The notes under the pieces were generated by a model, which worked only from the letters and a program-made list of their open reading frames with translations, was not told where the DNA came from and made no database searches. 64,000 nucleotides of DNA from Calliopsis andreniformis (taxonomy: Eukaryota; Arthropoda; Insecta; Hymenoptera; Andrenidae), in NCBI RefSeq assembly GCF_051401765.1, contig NC_135071.1, positions 17,896,961-17,960,960 of the forward strand. The letters run 5' to 3'. Every line of letters starts with the position of its first letter. The first letter of the stretch is position 1. A program made the translations under genes and the position numbers. Of the stretch, positions 1 through 9,062 are shown in pieces.

Positions 1-273
1 AAATAAATTTAAAAGTTTATATTAACATTTAGATTTGTGCAATAATTTTGGTTGTAGAAAACCAAATTTTTTTTATAATTATGACAAGTGTATTAATAAA
101 TAATTGTAACGAACAATAATAAAATAATACAAATACAGAACAGGCATTTTTTCGTTTACAGTTATAGCTAAAGAAAGTTTTTAATATATTTACTCAAAAT
201 TTGTTTATGCGAAATACTACAAAATTTATTTCATGATGCTTTTAATTGTACAAAATGCTGTAAAATTTGAAAT
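1..273. other. 3' flank of serpin cassette 9
   Basis: AT-rich. It contains the AATAAA (complement of 225-230) that probably ends cassette 9 transcripts. I found no tenth cassette in this short stretch. Confidence 0.5.
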
Positions 274-425
274 TTAAGGTTCATTAATAACTCCATTAAA
301 TAGAAGTGTTACAGTTAAGATATTCATTCTCTCATCATGAACTGATTTAATGATACTGAAGAGAAATGGTTGATCTATCTTGATTTCCATTGGAAATTCT
401 GCAGAAAACACTGTCAGTATTACTC
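274..425 (-). CDS. Serpin reactive-loop cassette 9 (P1 Phe, P1' Ser)
   Basis: From P7 it reads G-V-I-L-T-V-F then S, a Phe-Ser bond expected to trap chymotrypsin-like proteases. Tail: [14 protein letters not shown] and [11 protein letters not shown] before TAA. The isoform is 408 aa. AATAAA lies about 45 nt past the stop (complement of 225-230), so this cassette has its own 3' end. It is the farthest cassette seen; others could lie beyond the window edge. Confidence 0.88.
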
Positions 426-3400
426 CTGTAATAAAATTACAGCATGATGAGAACGAATTATTATTAAAAAACGATTTCATTTAAAGAATATTAATCACGA
501 ATGTAATATGTCTACAGATAAGCTTAACACTATTAGATTGTTGCATAAATGTAGTCAAACTCCATGTATAAATACGTGTATAGTAATATAGTGAAGATAT
601 TAAATGTGTGGAACATAAACGTTTCCAGTAAATAAGGTTGCAGCATTTCGAGCATTTTCATTTCCATTTTTATAGATGCAATTAAAAAGGAAAGGTCGAT
701 CGATCATCATTATTGTAGGTAGTTCAAAATGTAAACTCGTCTCGTAAAAGATGACCCCTGAAACAAATTTAAGAGAACACTTTGGAAGTAGATATATGCT
801 TTTTTTTATAAAATTTAATTATGTGCTGCACCAAAAATGATCTGATGGAAATGTTTAACATGTTAGATATATATATATTTTACAAAGGAATTCTTAATTA
901 ATATAAGCATCTAAATTATATTATCTCTATTTATTAAGTGTTCCTCTATTTGTTAGAATCATATTGTTTTATTATAATACTTCAAAGATTTGACAGAAAT
1001 CCATAAATATTTATTATTTATAGCGGTAGAATTACTATTTTCAAATTTCGGGATGAACAATATGACCGCTAAATAATGTTAAGGTGGAATGAACTTTCTT
1101 TTTGCTATCTTTTACGGTCTGGATGATATTATAAACAAATGGACGTGTGACTTCAAATTCCACTGGAAACTCCAATGATAGTTTCATCAGAACGATACCT
1201 GAAACAAATTATAGTAGCAGTCACGTGCTGTATGCTATTTACTACATATGAACTATGAAAGAAATGGCTTAGGAAGCTTGCACAGATAGAAGCCATCTCA
1301 GAAACTCTAAAAAAAGACTTTTGACAAGAGAATAGGAATGAAGCAACATTCTGTAGAAGCAAATGTAAATTACATACAACTTTATTCATTCTGTGTTTAA
1401 ATGTTAATTCTGTTGTATTTAGACATTTATCATCATTTGGACTCAGATATGTATAATGATCATAGAAAATCAACTAATTTTAACATAGATTATGAATTTG
1501 GTTCAATAATATTTCCTTTGAATAGTGGCAAGACTTGAAGTGCATCAGTTTCTTTTGAAATTTTGACAATAGTATAGAAAAGGGGATGGTTTGCAAAAAA
1601 CTTTACTGGAATTTCCAGCATGTCCAATGTGATAACGTCTGAAACAAAGTATTACATAATCTTCACTTTTTGTAAGTGTCACAATATCAATTAAGTATCT
1701 TTCTGCGTGTATCAGAAAATAAGTTATTCGTTGAAGTAAAAAAAAACTACACTAAATATCGACATTTCAATTTTTATAATGATTTTTTGTGATTAACACT
1801 ATAGAAAGGATATCTATGCGATATTACAGTCTTGTAAGTACTATATGTAAGCTGATAAAATAGATATTCAAATTATGGTTCATTTGTTAAAAAATATATA
1901 GTTCTGATTTTGAAATTTTAAGAGATATTTAAGGTTCAATGATGTGTCCTTGAAACAAATGTAGATTGGTATCTCCTCTTTTGATGATACTGTAGATAAA
2001 TGGGTGATTCACCAACATTTGCCTTGGAATTGAAATAGATGCATATACTGCAAAAGCTCCTGAAACAAGTTTACTATGTAACTACCTATGCTAGCAATAA
2101 AATAATTTGGTTTTTCCTAAAAAAATATGGTACTAAAGTATATAATTTATAGAATTTTTGTTTATGGAGTGTTAACACATTAAATTTATATAATTTTATT
2201 ATTTCTTTTGTAACGCACTCTTTTATTATTAATAATCTAAAAGTTTTGATGTAGACTAGATTTCATATTGACCATATACAGTGGAACCTCGAAGTTCAAA
2301 CACAATCTATTTCAGGAGATAGTTCGACTTTTGAGAGAAATTTTCCCTTTCTAAATAATGTAAATCGAATAACTATCTAATGATAAAACAAGTTTAATAA
2401 TTAAATGTTTTTATTTATAATAGTGCATACATAACAAATACTGTAGAATAATGAATCAATTAATAGCTATTAGTCTGGAATCCACTAATGGGAACATGAT
2501 GGACATTAAAGTGTTTAAATTTCGAGGTCTTGCTGTATATGAAGATAAGAGACAATTATAGAACATTATATAGTGGTTGGCTCAAGTATATGTCCAATAA
2601 ATATTGGTACGATGTTTCGAAATTTAGTATCTGGATTTTCAACAACGTTGACGATAGTATAAAAAAAGGGATGGTCAATCCTCACTTGCATCTTTTTCAT
2701 CTGAATGCGGTTTTCAATTATCATTCCTGGAACAAATTATTGTAAAATGATCTCTAATTGGATTGGACATATATCATAGCATTACCTCCGATTTCAGTTT
2801 AGAAAATAGCACATGAGCAATGTTAACATGTGTCACTGATCGGTTTAAATATTCAACAATTAAGAAAGAAGAAAATAAAAAAGTTATATGTACACTGAAA
2901 AATGTCGATTTTCAAATTTTTTGTAAGCAGCAAATTTATTGGATATAATGGTTGTTCCAAACAACTTCTATAAAAATAGGCATAGTTGACATGCTGATAT
3001 TTAATGTTGAGCAAAATTGTATTGTACTCCAGTAAAAAGTATAACTTTATTATAGTGAATTGCAAAATAGAAAGGCTTATCAACTTTGAAAATTAGAGGT
3101 GGTATTTTTGGAAGAGGTGCACTTCCAAAACCCAGCATCAAGCCTAAAAATAAATAAATATTATTATTTATTTTGTTGATACTTTCTGAATGTTCTTCTC
3201 AATGCATTTATTTTTTCAGATTTCTATTTATATTACACAAACGTTGCACAACTCGCACGGTAATTTATACGCATAGAATGAAGTTGGTATAGAAATAGTG
3301 TAGAAACTAATGAGTTAAAGAACAATATATACAAAAGAAATATTGTAATTTTTATTTTTTAGCATTCTTTATTTTCTACTATATAGTTTTGATTTTAATT

Positions 3401-6400
3401 TGTCATAAAATGCGGAAGAAAATTAATTTACGATTTTAAGTCTCTTTAAATTTAGTCCTCTAATACTATATGTCATGTACAATTCAGATGAATTACGTTG
3501 ACTCAATATAAGATGAAAAAAGAATCATTATGCAACAGCAATTCCTATAAATAAAATTACGTTGTTGTATCTAACGAACGATAAGAATGGTCGGTTAACG
3601 TGGAACTCAATAGGCTTCGGAGGTGACCAAAAGCTCGAAAGAGGCCTTACACTGAGACCTGCCACAAGCAATTGATAGTCAATTATACGCTTTACTTGTA
3701 TGCGCAGAAATGATATGAGAGGCTGATTCTGTGTATATTTCACCGATAATAATTTATTTATTCCACTTATATCTACCAGATGATTGAGATAAAGCATAAT
3801 GTATGGAACCTAACTGTATTAAAAACTGAAATGTAAAAGTGAGAAAAGGAAAAAGAGCGAATTTTCTATGTAACTCTAAAAATAATAATATACTGTAATA
3901 ATAATAACATAATACTCATTCAAGAAACAAAATCATAATGAACTTAAGGAAATTATGAATTTGTATCTGGACTAATGATTTGGCCACTGAAGAGGATTGT
4001 GTTGTCATTCCTTGAAGTAATTGCGTAATAGAACGGTCCACTTATTAGGAATACATATGATGGAAGAGGCAAAGAGAGCGGTATGACGCCAACTGCTGTT
4101 GAGAAGAATTACATAGTATTACTAATCAGAGAATTTGATAAAATCTTTTATTTTAGCATACACTTTACGTTCTACTCGATTTTATTATTTTCCTCTCTCT
4201 TTTTCCATTCATTTGTATCAATGTATACAAGATAAATTCTATGAAGCATGTAATGTAATTGGTATTTGCATAAACATGTATAAAATATAATCAGAATGAT
4301 ATGCAATATGGAATTGCAATGAGGAACGTATGAAAAGCAATATAAATTTTAGAAAATTTGTATGTACTATTACATGCAATAAAATGTAATGCATTTTTAA
4401 CTATATGTGTAAAGACCTTATGGGTTATTTGATGAGAGAATAAACCTAAATTTGCAGAAAACATTAGATGCACACACATAAATGTTCATAAAAAAAGACA
4501 TAGATTAGCTACACATATTTTTAAACAAATAGTGTAAAGTGTAATAGTGTAAGTTTCGTTACACTAAATGTTTTAATAGCATTGCGTTATCGCACACAAT
4601 AAGCAAGAATGAAATTACGGAAAATATTACTTCAAATATATTTCGATTAAACTACTTATTATCAAATTGAATTATAATTTATAAAAATAATCAATAACTA
4701 AAATTTTTTAAAAAGCCAACATTTTGAAATAATATTTTACTTAAGCTCGATATAATTTAAAAAAAAAAAAAAAAGGAAAAGAAAAGTAGCACTTACCCGT
4801 AGCAGCAGCAGCTTCACTACCTTCTTCATTCACTTCAATAAATGCTTTTTGTACAACTTTGCTAACAACCAAATCGTCATCAGCAATACCGGAGAAATTT
4901 GCACGGCTACTGAACATACTAGTTAAACCCATCTATATGAAAAAACGTCAAAGCTATAAGAATACATAGTCATTTTTACATAATCATAATCCCTTACTAC
5001 ATACATACCTTCCCTAGGATCCCATTAAGCTCTATTTTCTTTTCTATCTTAAATTTTGGTAAGAATAATTGCACGTCACGTTCATATCCCTGATTCAAGA
5101 TGTCAGCAAGGCTTACACTTTGTAATTTTTGTTCAACCGCGGCTAAACCATTAATTTCATTTGGAAGAATGATGACCATGCTCAATTCATTTCCCTATAA
5201 AATTGGTTTTTTCATGTTTATAATCATAATGGGGAAAATACAGTTCAAACTTCATTTTTTTGTTAAGAACATTACCTTGTATGGTATTTCAATAAATTTT
5301 GCGTTTAAGTTTGGAAGTTCACCATACTTGTATGAACCTTGTCTGTACATAGTAGGAACATTTTTTACTGTGTTTTCATTAACATGGAATGGCATGTCTT
5401 TAGTAAACGTAGGGTTGAACTTATTTTTCCACTGACCCTTAAAATATACTGCATTAACAAGTACTAATGCTGTCATTGCATTTAAGTCACCTATTTAAAA
5501 AAATATCAGTCATGAGATTTACATTAATTTTTGTTTATATATTTATTAAATAAAAGAATGAATATGGGCACTTTTCACAGCATTACAGAAAATGTAGTTT
5601 CAGACATACTAACCAGGGCTCACAAGTTCATTTATACGATTATTGGTATTTTGTTGGACCCATGTATTAATGGTGTTTGCAGCTTCATTGGATTTGGCAA
5701 AGTTCACTAATTGAGTGACAGAGCGGAAATAGTTTTCTGTTAATGACTTATAATCTGGTTTTACAGCAAATTTCTCAGCTGCAAAAACTTTGTTTGCAAG
5801 AAGGAGTTTATTTTCTTTAATGCCCTACAGTAAATTATATAAAAATATTTAACTTGGTATTAAACTTGGTTGAATTGGATGCATTTAAATGAAAAATAGC
5901 ACTTACATTAATACTGTCAATAAGTGCTTGATACCCTGATGTGCCAAGAGTCTTTGAAGATGGAAGATGAAGAACTTTTTTGAATTGCTCTTCTGTTTCT
6001 CCACGAGCACCATAAGCAGCCATAGCAAGTACAACTGATACACTGAGGGGTGACATTATCAGATTGCCTCGATTCTCTTCCACAACAGCCTGAAATGTAT
6101 AGTCATACTAACACATCAGTATCTGTTTCATTTAGAAAAACAATTAATATTGCAGCTAGAATTTTTTTTACCTGAAATAGTGATGATGCAAACTCATTTG
6201 AACCTTGGGAAACATCAAGGAGTGCTTGGTTGTCTACTTCTGATTTTGCCATTGTTATAGCAATAATAAGGCACGTTATAAAAAGATATTCTTTGACTGG
6301 AAAAAAAAGAAAAATATAAATTGTGTTACAATTACCAAATTTTGGTTATCCAAAATATTCAAATTTTATACATTTACAAAAAATGATAATGAAATGATAA

Positions 6401-6580
6401 AAAAATATCAATTTAAATTGTCAGTATTGTTTTTATAAATTTGTATGTTTTTATTACAAACTAATATTATGTACAATTTTTTAAATCGATAAAAAAATAT
6501 TCAAATAATTTTTTTTTGTTATATAAATACATAAAATTTTATAATGTTGTACGATCACTACCCAATATGAAGTAGTTCAT
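274..6580 (-). CDS. Secreted serpin gene with nine alternative reactive-loop terminal exons
   Basis: This gene makes a clade of serine (or cysteine) protease inhibitors that trap their target by loop insertion, probably in the haemolymph. Constant exons, read on the minus strand, are 6580-6562, 6296-6172, 6089-5907, 5824-5614, 5490-5276, 5194-5009 and 4932-4797. All junctions are GT-AG and the joined frame is open for 358 codons plus one base. Nine terminal cassettes (4095-3953, 3658-3528, 3143-3001, 2726-2566, 2059-1929, 1638-1490, 1198-1041, 757-600, 425-274) each accept that phase and end in a stop, giving proteins of 401-411 aa, the normal serpin length. Visible serpin signatures are [26 protein letters not shown] and the hinge [10 protein letters not shown]. 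The layout recalls Manduca serpin-1, Drosophila Spn42Da and Anopheles SRPN10. Orthology to a named gene is not claimed. Confidence 0.93.
600..757 (-). CDS. Serpin reactive-loop cassette 8 (P1 Thr, P1' Ser)
   Basis: From P7 it reads G-V-I-F-Y-E-T then S, predicting Thr-Ser with bulky residues at P4 and P3. Tail: [15 protein letters not shown] and [13 protein letters not shown] before TAA. The isoform is 410 aa. Acceptor AATTTGTTTCAG. Confidence 0.88.
1041..1198 (-). CDS. Serpin reactive-loop cassette 7 (P1 Leu, P1' Ser)
   Basis: From P7 it reads G-I-V-L-M-K-L then S. Tail: [13 protein letters not shown] and [13 protein letters not shown] before TGA, the only TGA among the cassettes. The isoform is 410 aa. 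AATAAA lies about 26 nt past the stop (complement of 1010-1015). Confidence 0.88.
1490..1638 (-). CDS. Serpin reactive-loop cassette 6 (P1 Met)
   Basis: The junction codon becomes GAC, so P7 is Asp rather than Gly or Ala. The loop reads D-V-I-T-L-D-M then L, predicting Met-Leu at the scissile bond. Tail: [16 protein letters not shown] and [12 protein letters not shown] before TAA. The isoform is 407 aa. A charged P7 and absence of Ser at P1' make this the most divergent loop. Confidence 0.87.
1929..2059 (-). CDS. Serpin reactive-loop cassette 5 (P1 Ala, P1' Ser)
   Basis: From P7 it reads G-A-F-A-V-Y-A then S. Ala at P1 is the alaserpin-type bond and suggests elastase-like targets. Tail: [15 protein letters not shown] and [11 protein letters not shown] before TAA. 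The isoform is 401 aa. Acceptor AACTTGTTTCAG. Confidence 0.88.
2279..2535. mobile_element. pogo/Tigger-like MITE
   Basis: A 257-bp element bounded by inverted repeats. The left end is CAGTGGAACCTCGAAGTTC. The reverse complement of the right end is CAGCAAGACCTCGAAATTT. The arms share the ACCTCGAA core and a following AAACAC, and the element is flanked by TA on both sides. CAG ends, the ACCTCGA core and a TA target duplication are typical of pogo/Tigger elements. It has no coding capacity, so it is a non-autonomous copy. It sits between serpin cassettes 4 and 5. Confidence 0.75.
2566..2726 (-). CDS. Serpin reactive-loop cassette 4 (P1 Arg)
   Basis: From P7 it reads G-M-I-I-E-N-R then I, so it predicts Arg at P1 and trypsin-like or clip-protease targets. 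It is the only cassette with a basic residue at P1. Tail: [13 protein letters not shown], an inserted NPDTKFRN loop, and [12 protein letters not shown] before TAA. The isoform is 411 aa, the longest of the set. The stop is 31 bp from the right end of the small transposon at 2279-2535. Confidence 0.88.
3001..3143 (-). CDS. Serpin reactive-loop cassette 3 (P1 Gly, P1' Ser)
   Basis: From P7 it reads G-L-M-L-G-F-G then S. Gly at P1 is unusual; Phe at P2 could act instead if the loop register shifts by one. Tail: [15 protein letters not shown] and [14 protein letters not shown]. The isoform is 405 aa. An AATAAA lies about 60 nt past the stop (complement of 2935-2940). Confidence 0.88.
3528..3658 (-). 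CDS. Serpin reactive-loop cassette 2 (P1 Leu, P1' Ser)
   Basis: From P7 it reads G-L-S-V-R-P-L then S, a Leu-Ser bond with Arg at P3. The tail has [11 protein letters not shown] and [11 protein letters not shown] before TAA. The isoform is 401 aa. The acceptor (TTGTGGCAG) is purine-rich compared with the other cassettes and may be weak. Confidence 0.88.
3953..4095 (-). CDS. Serpin reactive-loop cassette 1 (P1 Leu, P1' Ser)
   Basis: Nearest cassette to the hinge exon. It reads, from P7, A-V-G-V-I-P-L then S, giving a Leu-Ser scissile bond typical of chymotrypsin- or elastase-directed serpins. The C-terminal strands follow: [14 protein letters not shown] and [11 protein letters not shown]. The isoform is 405 aa. 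The acceptor is a tandem NAG (AACAGCAG), so two junctions three bases apart are possible. Confidence 0.9.
4096..4796 (-). other. Serpin intron before the cassette array
   Basis: A 701-bp AT-rich intron between the hinge exon donor and cassette 1. I looked for the PF...F/Y..I and LF.G signature of a further cassette on the minus strand and did not find one. It holds a 16-base A/T homopolymer near 4757. Confidence 0.5.
4797..4932 (-). CDS. Serpin exon 7, proximal hinge of the reactive loop
   Basis: Residues 314-358 plus one base. Encodes [15 protein letters not shown], the helix [17 protein letters not shown], and the hinge. By serpin numbering G351 is P15, S352 P14, E353 P13, A354-A357 P12-P9 and T358 P8. 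Small residues from P12 to P9 are what allow loop insertion, so the gene should encode inhibitory serpins. The donor (ACG then G before GTAAGT) lies exactly between P8 and P7, so every residue from P7 onward comes from the cassette chosen. Confidence 0.95.
5009..5194 (-). CDS. Serpin exon 6
   Basis: Residues 252-313. Encodes strand [13 protein letters not shown] (consensus LSMxIxLP) and [16 protein letters not shown] (consensus VxLPKFKIE), ending GILGK. Acceptor CTATAG, donor AAG before GTATGT, both phase 0. Confidence 0.94.
5276..5490 (-). CDS. Serpin exon 5
   Basis: Residues 180-251. Carries the most diagnostic serpin strand, [15 protein letters not shown] (consensus LVNAIYFKGxWxxxF), followed by [16 protein letters not shown] and IEIPYK. 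The exon closes in phase 0 at AAG before GTAATG. Confidence 0.95.
5614..5824 (-). CDS. Serpin exon 4
   Basis: Residues 110 to the first base of codon 180. Encodes the segment with [13 protein letters not shown], then the helix containing [17 protein letters not shown], which matches the family pattern INxWVxxxTxxKI. Acceptor CTGTAG, donor CCTG before GTTAGT. Confidence 0.93.
5907..6089 (-). CDS. Serpin exon 3
   Basis: Residues 49-109. Contains the conserved serpin block [15 protein letters not shown] (family consensus N-V-x-x-S-P-x-S-I) and [16 protein letters not shown]. Acceptor CATTTCAG, donor AAT before GTAAGT, both phase 0. Confidence 0.93.
6172..6296 (-). CDS. Serpin exon 2, signal peptide core and mature N-terminus
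   Basis: Begins after CCAG in a T-rich tract and ends at CAG before GTAAAA. It encodes the hydrophobic core of the signal, then MAKSEVDNQ and the start of serpin helix A ([11 protein letters not shown]), residues 8-48. Methionine 22 just after the hydrophobic core could start an intracellular form if another first exon were used; that is inference. Confidence 0.88.
6562..6580 (-). CDS. Serpin exon 1, start of signal peptide
   Basis: Short first coding exon: ATG plus five codons and one base (MNYFIL, then G), followed by a GT donor at 6561-6560. Joined to exon 2 it gives a basic residue followed by the hydrophobic run [12 protein letters not shown], a classical signal peptide. The start was chosen because this is the only nearby ATG that splices in frame and completes a secretion signal. 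Confidence 0.75.
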
Positions 6581-9010
6581 CGTAAAAAACTGTTTGACAA
6601 TTATATAAGTCCTTCGTTTCGAAGGACATATACGGGGTAACGCTCATTTAAATGGGACATGTGCAAACACTATGTGTACATTGTACGTGTAATATATGTA
6701 TTTATTCTGTGGCTCTCGTAATTTAAGATTTCAAGGTTTACAGTTCAAGTTTCAAGGCTCAAGGTTCAAGGATCGTTATTCACGAAGAATTAAACTTCCA
6801 AAATATATGTGGACGAAAAATTTAAGGAAGTTTGAACCGAAATTTTTATAAAGCTAAAGTATATTTTAACCGACTTACTTTTTTTTATTGACAAGTAAAA
6901 TTGAAAAAAATGAATGACACCAAAGTGTTCAATATTGTTTAAAATGCACTAACACTTGTCCGCGTATTAATTTTTTATTTCAAAATGTTAGAACAATGAC
7001 ATCAACAAAGTACTTTTCGATATATTAGTCTATTTCTCCGTCAATATTTTTGAATCTAGTTAACAATGCAGCTGACAGATGCAATTATATGTATGTCTAC
7101 AGTGTATTACTTACGCAATTATGTAATATTGACAGTTACACTTATGCCGAAGAATGAATGTCGACAATTGATCAGCATGATAGAATAAAATAAGTTTTTT
7201 CTTTGATATAGATACTTTTTATATCGGGAATTCCGAAATAACTGTCGCGACAAAAAAAATAACTTCTCAAAAGAAAACACATATGAGTCTCCACACAGGT
7301 ATGTATTAACGCAGGGCATCTCCATATAGAAGTTCTATACGTCCCCAAGGCTCATTGGGGAAAACCCCAATAAAACGCGAACAAGAATTACAACAATCTT
7401 GTTTTCAGCTTGATTAATGAATCATAAATACTGACCCAGCAGCAAAACATGTAAATAACTTCATCGAACTGAGATGAGATTGTCTTAAGAAAGCAATTAA
7501 CAAGAATCAGTTGAGTAACTTCCACATCGTTACCTTAAATATACACAAGTGGTAATTATATTTATACGATAAAGATTTTTGTTAATTGATCATTGTGTTC
7601 CACTTTATTTTATTTTACTAAGCAGTTATAATCGGATCGCAGATGTTCACGCATGTATGGAAAATTGAAATGTGCAGAAATTTACGTATCATTCTTATGA
7701 ATCTATTTATAATTAATTCTTCTAAGGAATGTTTCCTACGAAAAGTACCGATTCTCTGGTAAAAAATAACACGCTAGAGAGAAGAATTTCTTGAAACGAA
7801 CAGCAACTGGTAGAAAAAGGTTTTACATAGACCGGCTAGAACGTAGTCGGTTTTGTTGTTCGTTGCATCTTGTGACGCTAACAAGTGGGAAAACCGAGAA
7901 CCGATACTGTATTTGTACGTATAATACGTAATGAAATTCTTTTATATCTTTCCACCACGATTTTATTTTACGATGATAAATGTTTATCACGTTCGTTACG
8001 ATTGCTACATGCACATTTCAATGACTGTTAAAACAAACATATAATCTTACTTCGAAGAGAATAGTAATATAAGGAATTTTTATACCAAAAATTACTTCAA
8101 TATATTAACGCGTACAAAATAAACATTGTTGCGAATTTCGAGTAAGGAATTATGAAGTGTAATGCATTAAACTACGTTTGTATTACTTTCCCATAATCGT
8201 TTTTGTGAGAAAATAAAAAGAAATTGCAAATAGAGTTGATAGCACACCTATCTTTTCTTTAATCGAAATATTACTATTTTAAACCCGTGATTAATATTAC
8301 ATATATTTGTTGATATAGTTACGAATCGACAAAAAAAACATGAGGACCAGCTATATCAATGACATTTCGTATCTCGATGTCCACTGAAGTGTAAACCAGT
8401 ATGTGTCTATATAGATAAGAAAAAAGAAAAAAAATGTGTACTAAAACGACGAACAAATTCTTAGTAAATTCTAAAAACACGTAACAATACTGACTTAAGA
8501 AATTAACATTTAAAACGCGCATTTTACGAGCTTTATCTTAAATTTAATCTTCATTAATATTGAGCACGAAATAAAACTAATACGCATCAGAATTTAATCG
8601 ACAACGCTATATTCTTCCTTCTTGAGGTACGAATAACAAATCACTGGATTTACATAAAACACGTGAAATACATGACTTAAAGAACTTGGAATTATTAAAA
8701 TATATATAATTCCATTTAGCAGAGATAATATCGAAGACGTGCAAAATTACAAAATCAAAATTTTGATGCAGATAAATCAGCAGTCGTTACAAGCAGAAAA
8801 TTGATATAAAAGGTCTTTCAACTTATTCAATTGTTAGGATACAGTAAAGAAAAAGAAACGTGAAATAGAAATTCAAGGCAAGTTGTAGGATAACCTGTCA
8901 TCTAGAGGCCTGTAGCACACGAGTTACTCACATATACGCATGTTGCGTGTGTTCCTGTTCCACCGGTTAATCCTCTTCGAAAGTTAAACGGAGACTACAA
9001 GGAGAAGCGA
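6581..9010. other. AT-rich upstream region of the serpin
   Basis: No convincing coding exon on either strand. Near the start it holds a perfect inverted repeat with arms GTCCTTCG and CGAAGGAC (6609-6627) and a TATATA motif on the minus strand at about 6625-6630, which could set serpin transcription about 20 nt before the ATG. A kappaB-like palindrome follows at 7355-7370. Confidence 0.4.
7355..7370. promoter_or_regulatory. Dorsal/kappaB-type palindrome
   Basis: TTGGGGAAAACCCCAA: perfect TTGGGG/CCCCAA arms around AAAA. The inner GGGAAAACCC fits the Drosophila Dorsal consensus GGG(W4)CCM. It lies about 780 bp upstream of the serpin start codon, a suitable place for Toll-pathway control of an immune serpin. 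Occupancy is inference. Confidence 0.4.
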
Positions 9011-9019
9011 GCAAACGGA

Positions 9020-9062
9020 TATAAAAGCGCGATAGAGGTTCAGGGAAGTCCCAGGGTAGTGG
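9020..9062 (+). promoter_or_regulatory. Candidate TATA promoter, plus strand
   Basis: GATATAAAAGCG is a strong TATA box, followed after about 25-30 bp by GC-richer sequence and a purine-rich leader. Only a short open frame (MLLCAIVRDP) follows. It may drive a distal 5'UTR exon of the angiomotin gene or a non-coding RNA; no splice donor could be fixed. Confidence 0.35.

Noticed and set aside
4291..4479. Possible tenth serpin cassette between the hinge exon and cassette 1
   Set aside because: The minus-strand frame lacks the PF...F and LF.G signature and has no acceptor in the right phase.
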